Assembly: GCA_035772735.1 (NCBI GenBank)
Contig: JASDFA010000008.1
Coordinates: forward strand, 5,438,501-5,502,500
Direction of reading: 5' to 3'
DNA length: 64,000 bases
DNA from: Datura wrightii
Taxonomy: Eukaryota; Streptophyta; Magnoliopsida; Solanales; Solanaceae
Part shown: piece after piece, positions 35,276 through 46,059 of the stretch
How the letters are laid out: each line of letters starts with the position of its first letter
How positions within the stretch are numbered: the first letter of the stretch is position 1
The notes under the pieces: model-generated
What the model was told of the DNA's origin: nothing
Database searches by the model: none
Seen by the model: the letters and a program-made list of their open reading frames with translations, nothing else
Position numbers and translations under genes: made by a program

Positions 35276-35293
35276 TGGCGCCGTTGCCAGGGA
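35276..35293 (+). other. Primer-binding site of element E
   Basis: TGGCGCCGTTGCCAGGGA, complementary to the 3' end of tRNA-Asp, six bases after the LTR. Confidence 0.9.
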
Positions 35294-35400
35294 CTTGGCA
35301 GTTGGTGAATTTGTTTTAAGTGTTAATTTACTGTATTCTTATTTTCTTAAGTGTTGACAACTTGGTCTTAGCCTGTATTTTTCAGACTTAATTGCTGTGA

Positions 35401-37122
35401 ACACTGGCAAGAGACAAAGAGCTGGTGGAATCTTATATAGAGCCAGAACGTATATTTCACAGTAAGAGAAGAGAAGCTCTACAAAGAAAGATGCAGTTGC
35501 TTAAACAGACTATTATGGAGCAACAACAGAATCCACCGGTTGTAAGGGCAGTGTTAGTGAACGAAGAAGCAGCAGCAAGGCCGGTTCGCGAGGTGGCAAT
35601 CCCACATGCCAATAATGTTACATCAAGTATCCGCAAACCAGAGCCTGGAGGGAGATTTGAACTCAAGCAAAATATGGTCCAATTGTTGCACACAAGCGGG
35701 CAATTTACCGGTCTCCCTCATGAAGACCCACAACAGCATCTCCAAAACTTTTTGGAGATAAGTGACACTTACATACCCACTGGAGTGTCAACAGACTATG
35801 TCCGTCTTACCTTATTTCCATTCTCCTTACTTGGAGAAGCCAAGAGGTGGTTGAAAGCTGAGCCACCAAATTCTATTTCAACGTGGGATGATCTTGCACG
35901 GAAGTTCTTGATAAGGTTTTTTCCCTCTGGTAAAACAGCAAGACTTAGAAGTCAAATTCTAAGTTTCAAACAGAGGGAGGGAGAAAATTTATATCAAGCC
36001 TGGGAGAGATTTAAATCCATGTTGCGGGACTGTCCTCATCATCATAAGTCCAATGAGGTGTTGGTGCACACATTTATTGAGGGTTTGGAACCCCACACCA
36101 AAATATTGCTAGATTCAGCAGCTGGAGGGCAAGCGCTGGAAAAGACTTATGAGGAGTTGTATACCTTGCTAAACCGGATTTCACAAGGCAATCCAGAATG
36201 GAATGCTGATTCATCACGAGGTGGGACAAGGAAAGCAGCAGGAGTGCTTGAAGTGGATAGGTTTACATCTATCGCTGCACAGACAGCTGCCTTGCAAAAT
36301 CAATTGAACAACCACTTCAGCAACATGACTTTGAACCAGCCTTCAGCTCCAGTTAATGTAGTCCAGCAGATGTGGTGTGAAGTGTGTGGAAGCAGTGAGC
36401 ACTCAGCTAAGTGCTGTGGAGCCAATTCTGACTCGGTAAACTTTGTGGTTAATGCACAAAGAAATCACCAGCACTATGGTAGTAGCTACAATTCAAATTG
36501 GAGGAATCATCCTAACTTCTCATGGGGTAGCAACAACCATCAAGGCCAGAGTTCGGGTCAGGGTGTGCAAAGGAACCAAAGAGGGCAACAAAACTACCAA
36601 TCTCAATTCAGAAATAACAATGCACCTCCTCCACCACCATCACCGAGCATTGAGGAGATGTTCAAGACCATGATAGCTAACCAAGCTCAATTGCACGCTG
36701 ACTATGTGAAATTGGCAGCCGAAGTGAAAAACAATCAGTTAGCTACCAAGGCTCTTGAGTATCAATTTGGGCAATTTGCTAGTGCCCAAAATACAAGGCC
36801 TAGAGGAGGACTGCCAAGCGACACGGATCTGAATCCCAAGCAGGTAAATGCAGTGACCACAAGGAGTGGTTTGCAGCTGAAGGAGGTGGAACCAGAAAGA
36901 CCACCTCAACACTCAGGAGCAGCAGAAGTTGAGGGGGAGCATAGTTCGAAAAGGGGGAAGACCAAAGAAGCTAAATCAGAAAGACCTCCACCCCCGTTCC
37001 CTCAACGACTCAAGAAACACAAAGAGGAGGCGTGTTTCAAGAAATTCATGGAGGTGCTTAAACAGGTACATGTTAATTTACCTCTTGTTGATGTCTTGCA
37101 GGGAGTGCCTAAATATGCTTAG
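35401..37122 (+). pseudogene. gag: Element E ORF1, gag part
   Basis: Open from 35401 (after a TGA at 35398) to TAG 37120. The conserved N-terminus ESYIEPERIFHSKRREALQR has no ATG before it; the first in-frame ATG is at 35491, inside it. A retrotransposon gag domain spans about residues 85-220 (LTLFPFSLLGEAKRWL, ISTWDDLARKFLIRFFP, QREGENLYQAWERF, HTFIEGLEPHTK). A knuckle-like CEVCGSSEHSAKCCG follows near residue 320, then an Asn/Gln-rich segment and a Pro run. The stop at 37120 replaces a Lys codon of copy F. Confidence 0.88.
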
Positions 37123-37800
37123 TACATAAAGGACATCGTGGCCAATAAAAGTCGATTGACTGAGTATGCTACGGTGGCTTTAACGGAGGAGTGCACTTCC
37201 CGGATCCAAAATAGACTGCCCACATAGCTAAAAGACCCTGGATGTTTTACTATCCAGCTTACTATTGGGTAGAGCATCCGAGCTCGTGGATTGTGTGACT
37301 TGGGGGCGAGTATAAATCTGATGTCGTCTTCGGTATTCAGAAAGTTGGCTTTAGGGAGTCCTAGACCCACAACCGTAATCTTGCAGTTGGCGGATCGATC
37401 CTTAGCTAGGCCGGATGGCATTGTTGAGGATGTTCTAGTGCAAGTTGGCTCCCTAATTTTCCCGGTAGATTTTGTCGTGCTGGATTTTGAACCAGACGCG
37501 GAAGTCCCATTTATTTTGGGACGACCCTTCTTGGCAACCGGGAAAGCATTAATCGACGTAGCTGCGGGGAAACTCACAACGCGAGCACATGACAAGGTAG
37601 AGGTGTTCGATGTGTATAAAGCACCCAAGCTTACGATGGTGCATGAAGAACTCTCGGTGATCAATGTGATTGATCATGGTAATGCTAAGCAGATGAAGGA
37701 TTCCCGAGAGTTAATGGGAAGACCACCGGATAGGTGTAAGCACTACTGGGGGGAGGACGGTGATCGAGAGAAATCGTCCATCACCCTAGCGGACAATTGA
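37123..37800 (+). pseudogene. pro: Element E ORF1, protease part
   Basis: In the same frame as gag, with stops at 37120, 37225 and 37270, then open from 37291 to TGA 37798. The retropepsin-like signature CDLGASINLM (37300-37329) is the Athila-type active site, and VPFILGRPFLATGKALIDV (about 37506-37560) is the second conserved segment. The C-terminus is hydrophilic. Length without stops: about 225 residues. Copy F has the same text with fewer stops, ending earlier at a TGA. The enzyme would cleave Gag. Confidence 0.85.
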
Positions 37801-37810
37801 GCTTAAATGA

Positions 37811-37858
37811 CGTCGAGCCGCGACGGTAAACCAGGCGCTGCACGGGAGGCAACCCGTG
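37811..37858 (+). promoter_or_regulatory. Two hairpins after ORF1 around the GGCGCT motif (element E)
   Basis: CGTCG (37811-37815) pairs with CGACG (37821-37825). After ACCAGGCGCTG, CACGGG (37841-37846) pairs with CCCGTG (37853-37858) around AGGCAA. The second hairpin recurs, with compensating changes, in D, F and X. Confidence 0.72.
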
Positions 37859-38089
37859 AAAATTTTTTCCTTCATTTTGTAAAGTGTAAATAGATTTTTC
37901 TTTTTCTTTTTCTTGATTGATTACAAAATTTTTCGTTTTAGTTATTGTTTTTAATTTTAGTTAGGTGAAACCTATAATTCTAACCAATTTTGTATAGCCA
38001 GATGATTTTCAGGCCAAACGGAGGAAAATGTGCACGGAATCGTGAAGGAAAAGTCGAGGTATGAAAATTAATAAACTGTAGAAAACAGT

Positions 38090-38444
38090 GAGCTGGGGCG
38101 ATAGCTCTGTGTCACGGAGGAGGACCTCCGCGTTACCCTCCGTGACACGTTGAGGTATAACCCGGAAATTTTAAATTTCCAGAATGCTATCGCGATGGCT
38201 ACGTGTCACGGAGGCAGTGCACCGCGATGCACTCCGTGACACGTTGCCTTGTATATCGCGATGGGTCACACCGGGTTGCTGGGTGACCCGCGTTTTTTTC
38301 TATCCTTTTAAACCCCGAAACCGCCCCTTTTCCCCTCATTTTCAATTTCCTCCGCGACCAAACATCCCAAAACCCCTCCCCCATCAACGTGCCACGGCTT
38401 AAGGCAAGAAATTACCGAGTTTTCTTCGACTCTTCAACTTCAAG
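38090..38444 (+). promoter_or_regulatory. Candidate internal promoter and leader exon of ORF2 (element E)
   Basis: Two 40-nt modules identical in layout to the LTR module (38109-38148 and 38203-38242: 11-bp arms, 18-nt loop). Next come a GGGTCAC/GTGACCC hairpin (38263-38289) and TTTTAAA at 38306-38312 as a weak TATA-like box. A pyrimidine/CA-rich leader runs to a consensus donor AAG/GTATGT at 38442-38450. The same series is kept in F. Promoter activity is inferred. Confidence 0.5.
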
Positions 38445-39141
38445 GTATGTTTTCCGATTCCCTCTCAAGTTTTTGTCGATTTTCTTTGATATTAAGCATG
38501 GGAGGTGAGCTAAATTGCCCTAAGTCGAAATTAAGCATGAATTTGAGTTATTTGTTGATTAATAAATGTTCGGAATGTCGTTATGATTGTTTGAACTTGT
38601 CGATTGCATAAATTATTCGAATTTGATTGATAAAATCAATTCTAGGGCTTGTTGTTGAATTTGAAGTTGGAGATGTGTTGAAATTGTGAATTTTATGTCG
38701 GGTTGTACGTGTTGAATGAGATGAGTCGTTGTACAAATTGTTAGGATGTTAATAGGCGACGAATTCTCGGGTTTGGGGGGAAATGTTGAAATTTGTTCGA
38801 ATTTGGTTAGTTGGATAGGTTCATGTATATAAATTTTTGTTGTCATTTTTGTTTCTTTGTATTTCTTTGCTAAGTGCGATAGTTAAAATGTTAGCGATGG
38901 TAGTGATTGAGAGTAACTGTACGAAGTCTGAGTAGTACACAGAAGTTATACCGTTGAATTTTCTTTTGAACGCACTAAGCATGATTGAATAGCTGGTTGT
39001 TTTGTGTAAATAAAGTTATTCTTGCCGTATTGTTGTAACTGTAGCTAAGGACTAAGTGTGGGGTTACTTAGCGTAACCCGACCTTAGCAAAAGTTAATAT
39101 TTATTTAGCTTAACATTGAGCTTGTTGACTTGGGTTGACAG
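38445..39141 (+). other. Predicted leader intron of ORF2 (element E)
   Basis: GTATGT at 38445, T-rich sequence, TTGACAG ending at 39141; 697 nt. ATG of ORF2 follows six bases later at 39147. The equivalent in F is 702 nt with the same splice-site sequences. The stretch contains no coding frame. TAAGTGTGGGGT at 39054-39065 inside it copies the terminal polypurine tract. Confidence 0.5.
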
Positions 39142-39146
39142 GTAAA

Positions 39147-40366
39147 ATGGCAAGCCGACAAGATAAAGGGAAAGGTGCATCAACTTTAGGCACCGGAAGG
39201 AAGAGACTCAGACTGGGCACAGCAGTCCCAGCAGCACCAGCAGTTCCACGCGGCCAGCACCGCCAATATGGAACAAGATGGGTGACTGACGAGGGGAAAA
39301 AGTGGTATGCCAAGCACAAAGAGAACAAATATTTCCCCAAGGAGCATATAGCACGGGAGTCATTGGCACAGGAGTTCCCAAGGATGGTTCCCTGGATCGA
39401 GGCAGCTGGGCTCAATTTCATATTCGAGGAGCCCAAAGAATGCAACCTGCACCTGGTTCGGGAGTTCTATCCTAATTGGAACCCATCAATCAGAAGCCAC
39501 ACCATCAAAATCAGAGGGCAGATAGTCACTCTGGAGCCCCACCAGCTCAATGCCATCATAGGAGCGCGGGACACAGACGCCCACGTCCTCCGACAGCTGA
39601 ACATTACCCCACCATATGCTGACATCAGACGCACACTGTGTGGGGCCCGATCTACAGCTAGATGGAGCAGGCACAAGGAAAGGGGCTACCACCAGACTCT
39701 GCCATATTCACAGATGAATAGGGAAGCCCGAATCTGGCTGAAGATAGTCTGCTCTTGCCTCATCCCGGGGGTACATATGACTGATGTAACCCGGGATCGT
39801 GTTTGCCTGGTGTATGCCTTGATGAAAGGGCTGGAGATAAATGTCGGAGCGGTTATTATATCCGCCATGAAGAGAGCACGGTTGCACCAGGGGCACAGGT
39901 ATGGTTTCGGTGGACTACTCACCACCTTTCTCAAGGCCTCGATGTTGAGGAGGAGGCCCTCGATTATATCCCGCAGTTGGAGCGGCGGGCCATAGATGTT
40001 ACCAAAACTAAGGCTCCCGACACCACCCACGGGCCAGTGCTGACACTTGGCGAGCGACACGCTCGTGATGACCAGTACATGGCGCGGATGTATGGGATGC
40101 AGATGCTCCAGCTTAGGATAGGTGGGAGGCCAGCAACAGAGGAAGAGCTATGGCAGCTCGAGCTAGATTACCCGTTTGGCGAAAACGCCAGGGCTCTATG
40201 CCGAGTAGGGCCAGCCTTTGTAGAGCCCACGGATGATGACGTCCCCACGGACGAGGAGACGCATCGGGAGGACTCCGATGTGGAGTCCGATGATGACGAC
40301 GGAGGCGACTCGGACATGGGAGATGAAGCAACAGCACCCGACGAAGAAGTGGAATACTTTGATTGA
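39147..40366 (+). pseudogene. Element E ORF2: 'putative plant transposon protein' domain, acidic tail, one frameshift
   Basis: ATG 39147 opens MASRQDKGKGAS, a basic Lys/Arg/Ala-rich N-terminus of ~35 residues. The domain follows: YGTRWVTDEGKKWYAKHKEN, LHLVREFYPNWNP, IKIRGQIVTLEPHQLNAIIG, ARIWLKIVCSCLIPGVHMTDVTRDRVCLVYALMKGLEINVGAVI. This matches my memory of the Pfam family named putative plant transposon protein (PF20167), whose activity is unknown. One base is lost near 39937 relative to F; the other frame continues to 40366. The last ~45 residues are mostly Asp/Glu. I see no catalytic triad and no membrane segment. Confidence 0.75.
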
Positions 40367-40409
40367 TCAGGGAGTTCCACCACCCGATTTTGTGCTATTT
40401 AATTTTTGT

Positions 40410-40449
40410 GAACACTGTGACAGTGTTCGGATTAAGTGTGGGGTGGGAG
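40410..40449 (+). promoter_or_regulatory. Internal hairpin plus purine tract after ORF2 (element E)
   Basis: GAACACTG (40410-40417) and CAGTGTTC (40421-40428) enclose TGA, followed by ATTAAGTGTGGGGTGGGAG (40431-40449), a copy of the terminal polypurine tract TAAGTGTGGGGT. Same arrangement in F with loop GGGA. Confidence 0.65.
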
Positions 40450-42206
40450 TAGTTAGGTGCTGGGCTGGGCTGTTTTGTTTGTATGTTCTCCTCTGTTATT
40501 TTGTATGTTGTGTTTCCCTGTGTTTGTGAATTTTCAAATTGTTCTATATTTGTAAATATTTGTGAAATTGATGTGTGTTGTTGAATGTTGCCAGCTGATT
40601 CTGTAAATATTTTTTTTTGTTTATCGAAATGATTGATATTTTTAAAAATTTCTTTAAAGTATTGTGTACATAAATTTTTTTTTCTTTTCCTATCGAAATG
40701 ATCGATATTTTGCAAATTTTTCAACTTTTTAATTTTGGGTTTCTCGGCATTTGTTTTCGGTTCTTTTACCGAGAATGGTCCCATTGAACCGACGTCTTAA
40801 GTAGTGACTGTTCCCTATGATGGATGGATGACGACCGTCTTAAGGGAAATGTAGTCGTTAGGAGTAGATATTTTTTTTCAATTATTTTTAGTTTTTTTCC
40901 TTGGTGGATTGCATCCCGGAACCTGTAGTTACTATATGGTTGCAAAATTTTGGTTGCGTGTTGTACATGATATTCAAAATGCAAAGGTGATTCGTATGAA
41001 AGCATGCAATCTTGTAAATATGTTGAGATACCTCGGTTAAAGAGTTCGATTCAGTGTGATTGAGGCTTAATGTTTGAATTCCTGTAATTAGCTGATTGAA
41101 GAGTCTGTGAATACATCTTGAATCGAGCATGTGCATAAAGTGTGAAGTGAGGTGTTGATATTCCATGCTATTGTGAAGTGTCTAGAACTTGCCTGGTGTG
41201 TGTACAAAATGAAATGAAGGAGGTGTATTGTAGGAAAGGATGTAGGCATTTCTTTGTTTTAACCGAGAGTTTCTACTTTTTTCTTGTCATACTCCCCCTT
41301 CTCTGTGATTGTATACCCTAGTCAGCCCTTTGAGCCTTTAGCCTATTATTTCTTTCTTTTTTCCAAAAAGTGTAAACCGAGCTTAATTCCTTCTTTTCAT
41401 TAGCCGTAAAGTCTATACAAAACTCTTAAGCGCTTAAGAAGAGAAAATAATTTTCCCAAAGTGTCACAGAGTGAGAATGGTGAAAAGAAAAAGAAAAGTA
41501 GAGTGAGGGAAGAAAAGAAAAGGTTGAAGGTGCACTGGTTATAAATAAACGATAATGAAGGTGCATGAATAATCTTTGTAATTGTGTCAAGTGTGCTTAA
41601 TGAAATGGGCCATACTAAGGAAAATCATCAAGAATGGGATGATGAAAAAAAAAGAGAAACAGTGTCCATGAGTGATGGGATGTGTTGAAAAGGCGCTTAA
41701 GGATGCTAGTGGCTATTATTGGCTAATCAAATATTTACTAGTTCCATAGCTTCCATTACAACCCATTAAAGTCCTACGTGATCTTACATTGCATTTCTTT
41801 ATATTAGTGGAGTAATACACTAAGGGCAAGCTTATGGGTCACGACATGATGCATGTGAATTCTTTTGGGAGAGAGAGTGAAATTGTTTTTACATGCCCTT
41901 ACTTGAATGTTGGTGTGTCACATGAGCAAAAAGGGGAAGATTCTCTTGAGTTTTGAGGGCACATTCTTGATGAAAGATTGATTTTCGTGTCGGATATCTT
42001 GATTAGCTGATTTGCATGAGTTTGCCGATATCGAGAGTCGATTCTTAAAGTCTAGGAAGTCTTAATGTATTGAAGGTCATTGCATTGATAAGACCATGCA
42101 TGTTTTCTTGATGATTTGCTGTATTGAGTAATCGGTATCACCGTAGCTTAAATTTTTGTACCACAGTAGCGAGGTTGGTATGTAAATTGCATGAATTGTA
42201 TGTTTG
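40450..42206 (+). other. Noncoding 3' tail of element E
   Basis: 1.75 kb without a credible frame. It includes two copies of a TATCGAAATGATYGATATTTT unit (about 40622 and 40693), conserved in F at 57075-57175. Pyrimidine-rich and purine-rich stretches alternate at 41270-41540. No similarity to pol or to an envelope-like gene is visible. Confidence 0.6.
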
Positions 42207-42244
42207 TTGTTCGAGGACGAACAAGGATTTAAGTGTGGGGTAAG
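42207..42244 (+). promoter_or_regulatory. Pre-PPT hairpin and polypurine tract of element E
   Basis: TTGTTCG (42207-42213) pairs perfectly with CGAACAA (42218-42224), loop AGGA. GGATTTAAGTGTGGGGTAAG then leads to the LTR at 42245. Confidence 0.8.
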
Positions 42245-43664
42245 TGATCTTGGGCAGATTTATATGCCCAAGTGATACTCAAAAGTATCATTTTCGCCTT
42301 GTTATCTGGCAATGTGTATACATTTTCATGTAATTGGTAATAAAATGTGAATTTATACTAACCAACATGATTAGCATTGTTTTACAGGTAAAATGTGATT
42401 TCGGGAAGCTAAAATGCATGTTGGATGATATCGAAGTTGGACTTGGATGTGAGCAAGGAAAAGGCATTGGACAGCATGAGTCAAAGGGGCTCCGCGATGG
42501 AGCCGTGTCACGCTGCCATCGCGGAGGCATTCTGCCTGGAGGGTGAAAATTCACCAAATTTCCAGTGAAGGTCCGCGTTTGCTCCGTGGCACGGAGCCAG
42601 TGCTCCACGATGCACGCCGTGCCACGTTGAGCTTGAATTCCCAGACCCCCAGTTCTAGTGAGGGTCCGCATTCATGGCGTGTCACGGAGGCAGTGCTCCG
42701 TGATGCACTCCGTGACACGTTGCTCATTATTCCGGGAAAAATTCCCACTAGTATAAATAGAACACTTCAGTTCATTTTTCATAATTCAGACTTGGTGGAG
42801 CAAGGACGTGGGTTACAGGCAGTTGAGGGACGAAAAGTTCAGGGTTTTTTCTCTCTTTATTTCTTCTCTAATTCAATTGCTTGTATGATTAACACTCGTT
42901 TTATGATGATTAATCCACAAATGAGTGGCTAATTCCCTTCCTTGCTGAGGTTATGAACACTTGTGATGAATTTTGATTATTGATTATATGGTTTTTCATC
43001 TTTTTCTTCCATGTTGTTCTATTAATTCTTGTTTTTACTGCATTGGTGTGTGGCATACATTAATGTACATCTAAAAAGTCTGATTTCACTCGAGAGAGCA
43101 CGAAATTAGAAAGTTGTGAATTAGTAGGATATTGTTCTTTACTTGGTTTGGGAAAATTGAGTTTTGATGCCTTCAGGATAGAAATATACCTGAAAGTCGT
43201 ATTAGTCAATTTAGGAACCGGAATTGTATGGCTAGAAAATGAATTGCATTTGATCACAGAAATGTAGACGGATGGTTCATGATTCTTAAGTGAGATTAAA
43301 TACGAGAGTTTTAATCTCTTGGCAAATGTTCTTGGCTAGCAACAGGAAGAAAAGATTAACCAATTTATGATGATAATCAGTTTCATTACATGTTCGTTTA
43401 ACCTTAGCATGTTCTTATCCATAGTTCAGATTCAAAGTAGATAATTGTTCTTAGTTTTAGTGTAAAATTTATCAAACAAACTATCAACTTTTTGGTTACG
43501 TTGTTGTCAGCATATTTAGAAGTAAAAATATAGTATACTTGAGCAAATTGCACTTAACCCAAGTCTCTGTGGGATCGATACTTGGCTTACTAAAGCCACT
43601 TACCACTTGTTCGACCACGTGCACTTGCGTGTTGTTTTATATACCCCATATAACACACCGAACA
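42245..43664 (+). repeat. 3' LTR of element E
   Basis: TGATCTTGGGCAG...CACCGAACA, 1420 bp, collinear with the 5' LTR with few differences. Palindromic modules at 42489-42722, TATAAATAG at 42752-42760. Confidence 0.92.
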
Positions 43665-43669
43665 AGCAC

Positions 43670-44860
43670 CATGTTGCACTTATTGTAGATGAAAGGGCTT
43701 TTCGGCTGCAAACCAAGCGAAGATGCAAACCGAAACTTGAGGAATTGCTTATAAATTTTCTAGACATTCAACATCAAAAACATTAGTCAAGAGTCGATCT
43801 GGTTGAGACTCTTCCCTTTCTCATTGACAGGGGAAGCAACAATGTGGCTGGAGGAACTTCCTCTGGGGTGTATTACTTCGTTCAAAAAGTTAACCAAGGC
43901 TTTCCTAGATCATTTTTTATCTCCCACTAAGATGTTAAAACTTAGGGATGATATCACAAACTTCCGACAAGAACAAGGAGAGCCTTTGCATGAGACATAG
44001 TTAAGGTTTAAAAAGAAGGTTGCTCTTTGCCCAAATCATGGATTACCGGATGGAGTGCTTCTCCAAAGCTTCTATAGGGCCCTTGATTCAATCAACAAAT
44101 CCGTTGCCAACAGCCTAGCTGGGGGATCATTTATGGACCAAATATATGGGTTAGCCAAAGCTCTCCTTAATCGAATGACAAAAACCAAAGGGCTTGGAAC
44201 ACAAGGGAGACGAGTGTGTCTACTCATGAGATCAACTCAAGTGCATTAGCGGCAGAGTTACAAAAAAGGGATGATGAGCAGGATGAGACTCTTGCCAAGA
44301 TGATGACACAATTAGAATTTATGACCAAGCATGTGATGGAAGCAGGTCCGAAAATGGTAAATGTTGTGGGAATGCAAGGTCCCCTGCAATATGAAAGATA
44401 GCCTTCACCACCAAGATATCACGAAGAATGCCAATATATGGGTAACCAAATGGGAGGTCCTCGACCTGGCTTCCAAGGAGCAAACCAAGGCCCGTGGTGC
44501 CCAAGGGATAATAACCAAGGGTGGAGAAATTATGAATAGCAAGGATGGACCGAAAGGAATGAGAGGTGGAGCAATAGAGAGCCAAACCAAGAAGGTGATC
44601 GTTACCATCGAAGTGCAAATCCATACATTCTACCTCCTAAGGTTGGAAATCCTCAAAACCAGCCAGGAGTAAGTGATGCAGGTAGCCCAAAAATCAAAGA
44701 AATTCTCTCAAGAGTTTCGAAGAAGGTGGAGTCGATTGAAAGTGGGGTGAAAGAATTAAGAGGGGAGGTGTCTAACCTCGCTCAAACAGTGAGTTCAGAC
44801 TCAGCCTCCATCAAGCATTTGGAAGCTCAAAGAAATCACCTATCGGCCCAAATGAATCCT
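43670..44860 (+). pseudogene. gag: Element D gag, second part
   Basis: Continues the D gag after E: MLHLL, a TAG at 43691, then a decayed segment. LRLFPFSLTGEATMWLEELP, FLDHFLSPTKMLKLRDDI and FRQEQGEPLHET (43803-44000) form the Athila-type gag domain. After a TAG: FKKKVALCPNHGLPD, LLQSFYRALD and SLAGGSFMDQIYGLAKALLNRM. The tail to 44860 (Asn/Gly/Gln-rich, then coiled-coil-like KKVESIESGVKELRGEVSNLAQTV) is spread over frames. No zinc knuckle seen. Confidence 0.8.
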
Positions 44861-44862
44861 AG

Positions 44863-45902
44863 ATGAAGGGAGAATTACCTAGTGAAATGATGCCTAATCC
44901 AAAGAAATATGGTCAATGTATGGTTATTGTCACTAGAAGTGGTAAGAGGATTGTAGATGCCCCGAGAATGCCTAGTATTGTGGAGAACCCGAAAGTACTT
45001 GATGAAGATGAGGTTGATAAAACGCCAATGATTCCGGAGAATGAAGAAAACATTGAGGAAGAAACAGAGGAAAAAGATGATGAGATCCACATTCACGTTG
45101 ATGAAGAGGCGTCCATGAAGGTCCCGGTTGATGATAGTGTTGAATCTAGAATCCCGCAATCATATCCACAATGGCTTACCAAGGAAAAGAAGGAGGATCA
45201 GCTTAAGAAGTTTGTTGACATGTTTAGCAAGTTGTCCATAAACATACTATTAGTGGACACTTTGATCCAAATGACCGATTATGCCATGTTTATGAAAGAC
45301 AAGTTGAAAAAGAAGAAGGTGGTTGATGCTGGAAATGAAGAGAAAACACACCACTGTAGTGAAGTAATGATGAGCAACCTTTTCCCAAAAAGGGAAGACC
45401 CCAGAGCTTTTACAATTCCATGCATGATTGGGATTTGTGTGTTTAAGAAGGCTCTATGTGACCTTGGTGCAAGTATAAATTTGATGCCCCTGCTCATTTT
45501 TAAGAAATTAGGATAGGAAGCACGAAACCAACATCGATGCGGCTACTAATGGCAAATAGGTCAATCCAAAGACCTTTGTGGGTGCTAGAAGATGTACTGG
45601 TGCGAGTTTACAAGTTCATTCTCTCGGCTGATTTTGTTATTCTAGATTGTGACATGGATGTGGAAGTTCCTATTATTTTAGGAAGACCTTTGTTGGCTAT
45701 CGGGAGAGAAGTGGTATATGTGGAGTTTGGAGAGTTTAAATTTTTGGTTGGTGGTGAGGAAGTCACCTTCAAGGTATGTCCATCAGCTGGAACTCCACCG
45801 GAATGCAAGGTGATTAGAGTATTGCAAAATAATGATGAGGATAAGGGATTGAAGCTGAGGGAGACGGAAGTGGATGATGCCCCATGGGAAATGACGAATT
45901 GA
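44863..45902 (+). pseudogene. pro: Element D protease
   Basis: The frame 44863-45516 contains an acidic spacer (residues about 50-85), YPQWLTKEKKEDQLKKFVDM, SINILLVDTLIQM, then CDLGASINLMPLLIFKKLG, the active site (about 45458-45514). One frameshift near 45515 leads to the 45537-45902 frame with LWVLEDVLVRVYKFILSADF, VEVPIILGRPLLAIGR and TFKVCPSAG. It ends at TGA 45900. Layout and length agree with ORF1 of E and F, although identity is low. Confidence 0.82.
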
Positions 45903-45935
45903 AAAAGGACTATGTCATGCCACGAAGATAAATAA

Positions 45936-45961
45936 GGCGCTACTTGGGAGGCAACCCAAGT
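45936..45961 (+). promoter_or_regulatory. GGCGCT motif and hairpin after ORF1 (element D)
   Basis: AGGCGCT is followed by ACTTGGG (45942-45948) paired with CCCAAGT (45955-45961) around AGGCAA. The loop is as in E, the stem sequence different but fully complementary. Confidence 0.75.
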
Positions 45962-46059
45962 GTTTATTGAATTATTTGATGTTTTTGTTGTTTTTGTTTG
46001 TGTAGGAACTGAGAGATGAGAGGCAAAGTATGAAGCAACTCAAGAAAAAAGAAATGGCG

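Larger units (their letters stand above)
33849..43664 (+). mobile_element. Element E: non-autonomous Athila-like LTR element with gag-protease and ORF2
   Basis: LTRs 33849-35269 (1421 bp) and 42245-43664 (1420 bp), tRNA-Asp primer site, polypurine tract, 5-bp duplication AGCAC: 9816 bp in total. ORF1 codes gag and protease in one frame; ORF2 codes a 'putative plant transposon protein' domain with an acidic tail. Nothing resembles RT, RNase H or integrase, so movement would need enzymes from another element. The LTRs differ at only a few percent of positions by eye, making it one of the younger insertions. Element F is a second copy. Confidence 0.92.

Noticed and set aside
37119..37664. 181-codon minus-strand frame
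   Set aside because: Shadow of the protease frame of element E.
39147..40366. Calling ORF2 a transposase
   Set aside because: The family name contains 'transposon' but no DDE-type triad or terminal inverted repeats are visible; activity left open.
39110..40383. Several minus-strand frames opposite ORF2 of E, and the same at 57399-58714 on the plus strand opposite ORF2 of F
   Set aside because: Antisense shadows of a GC-rich coding region; both codings cannot be tested without expression data and the sense one has family features.
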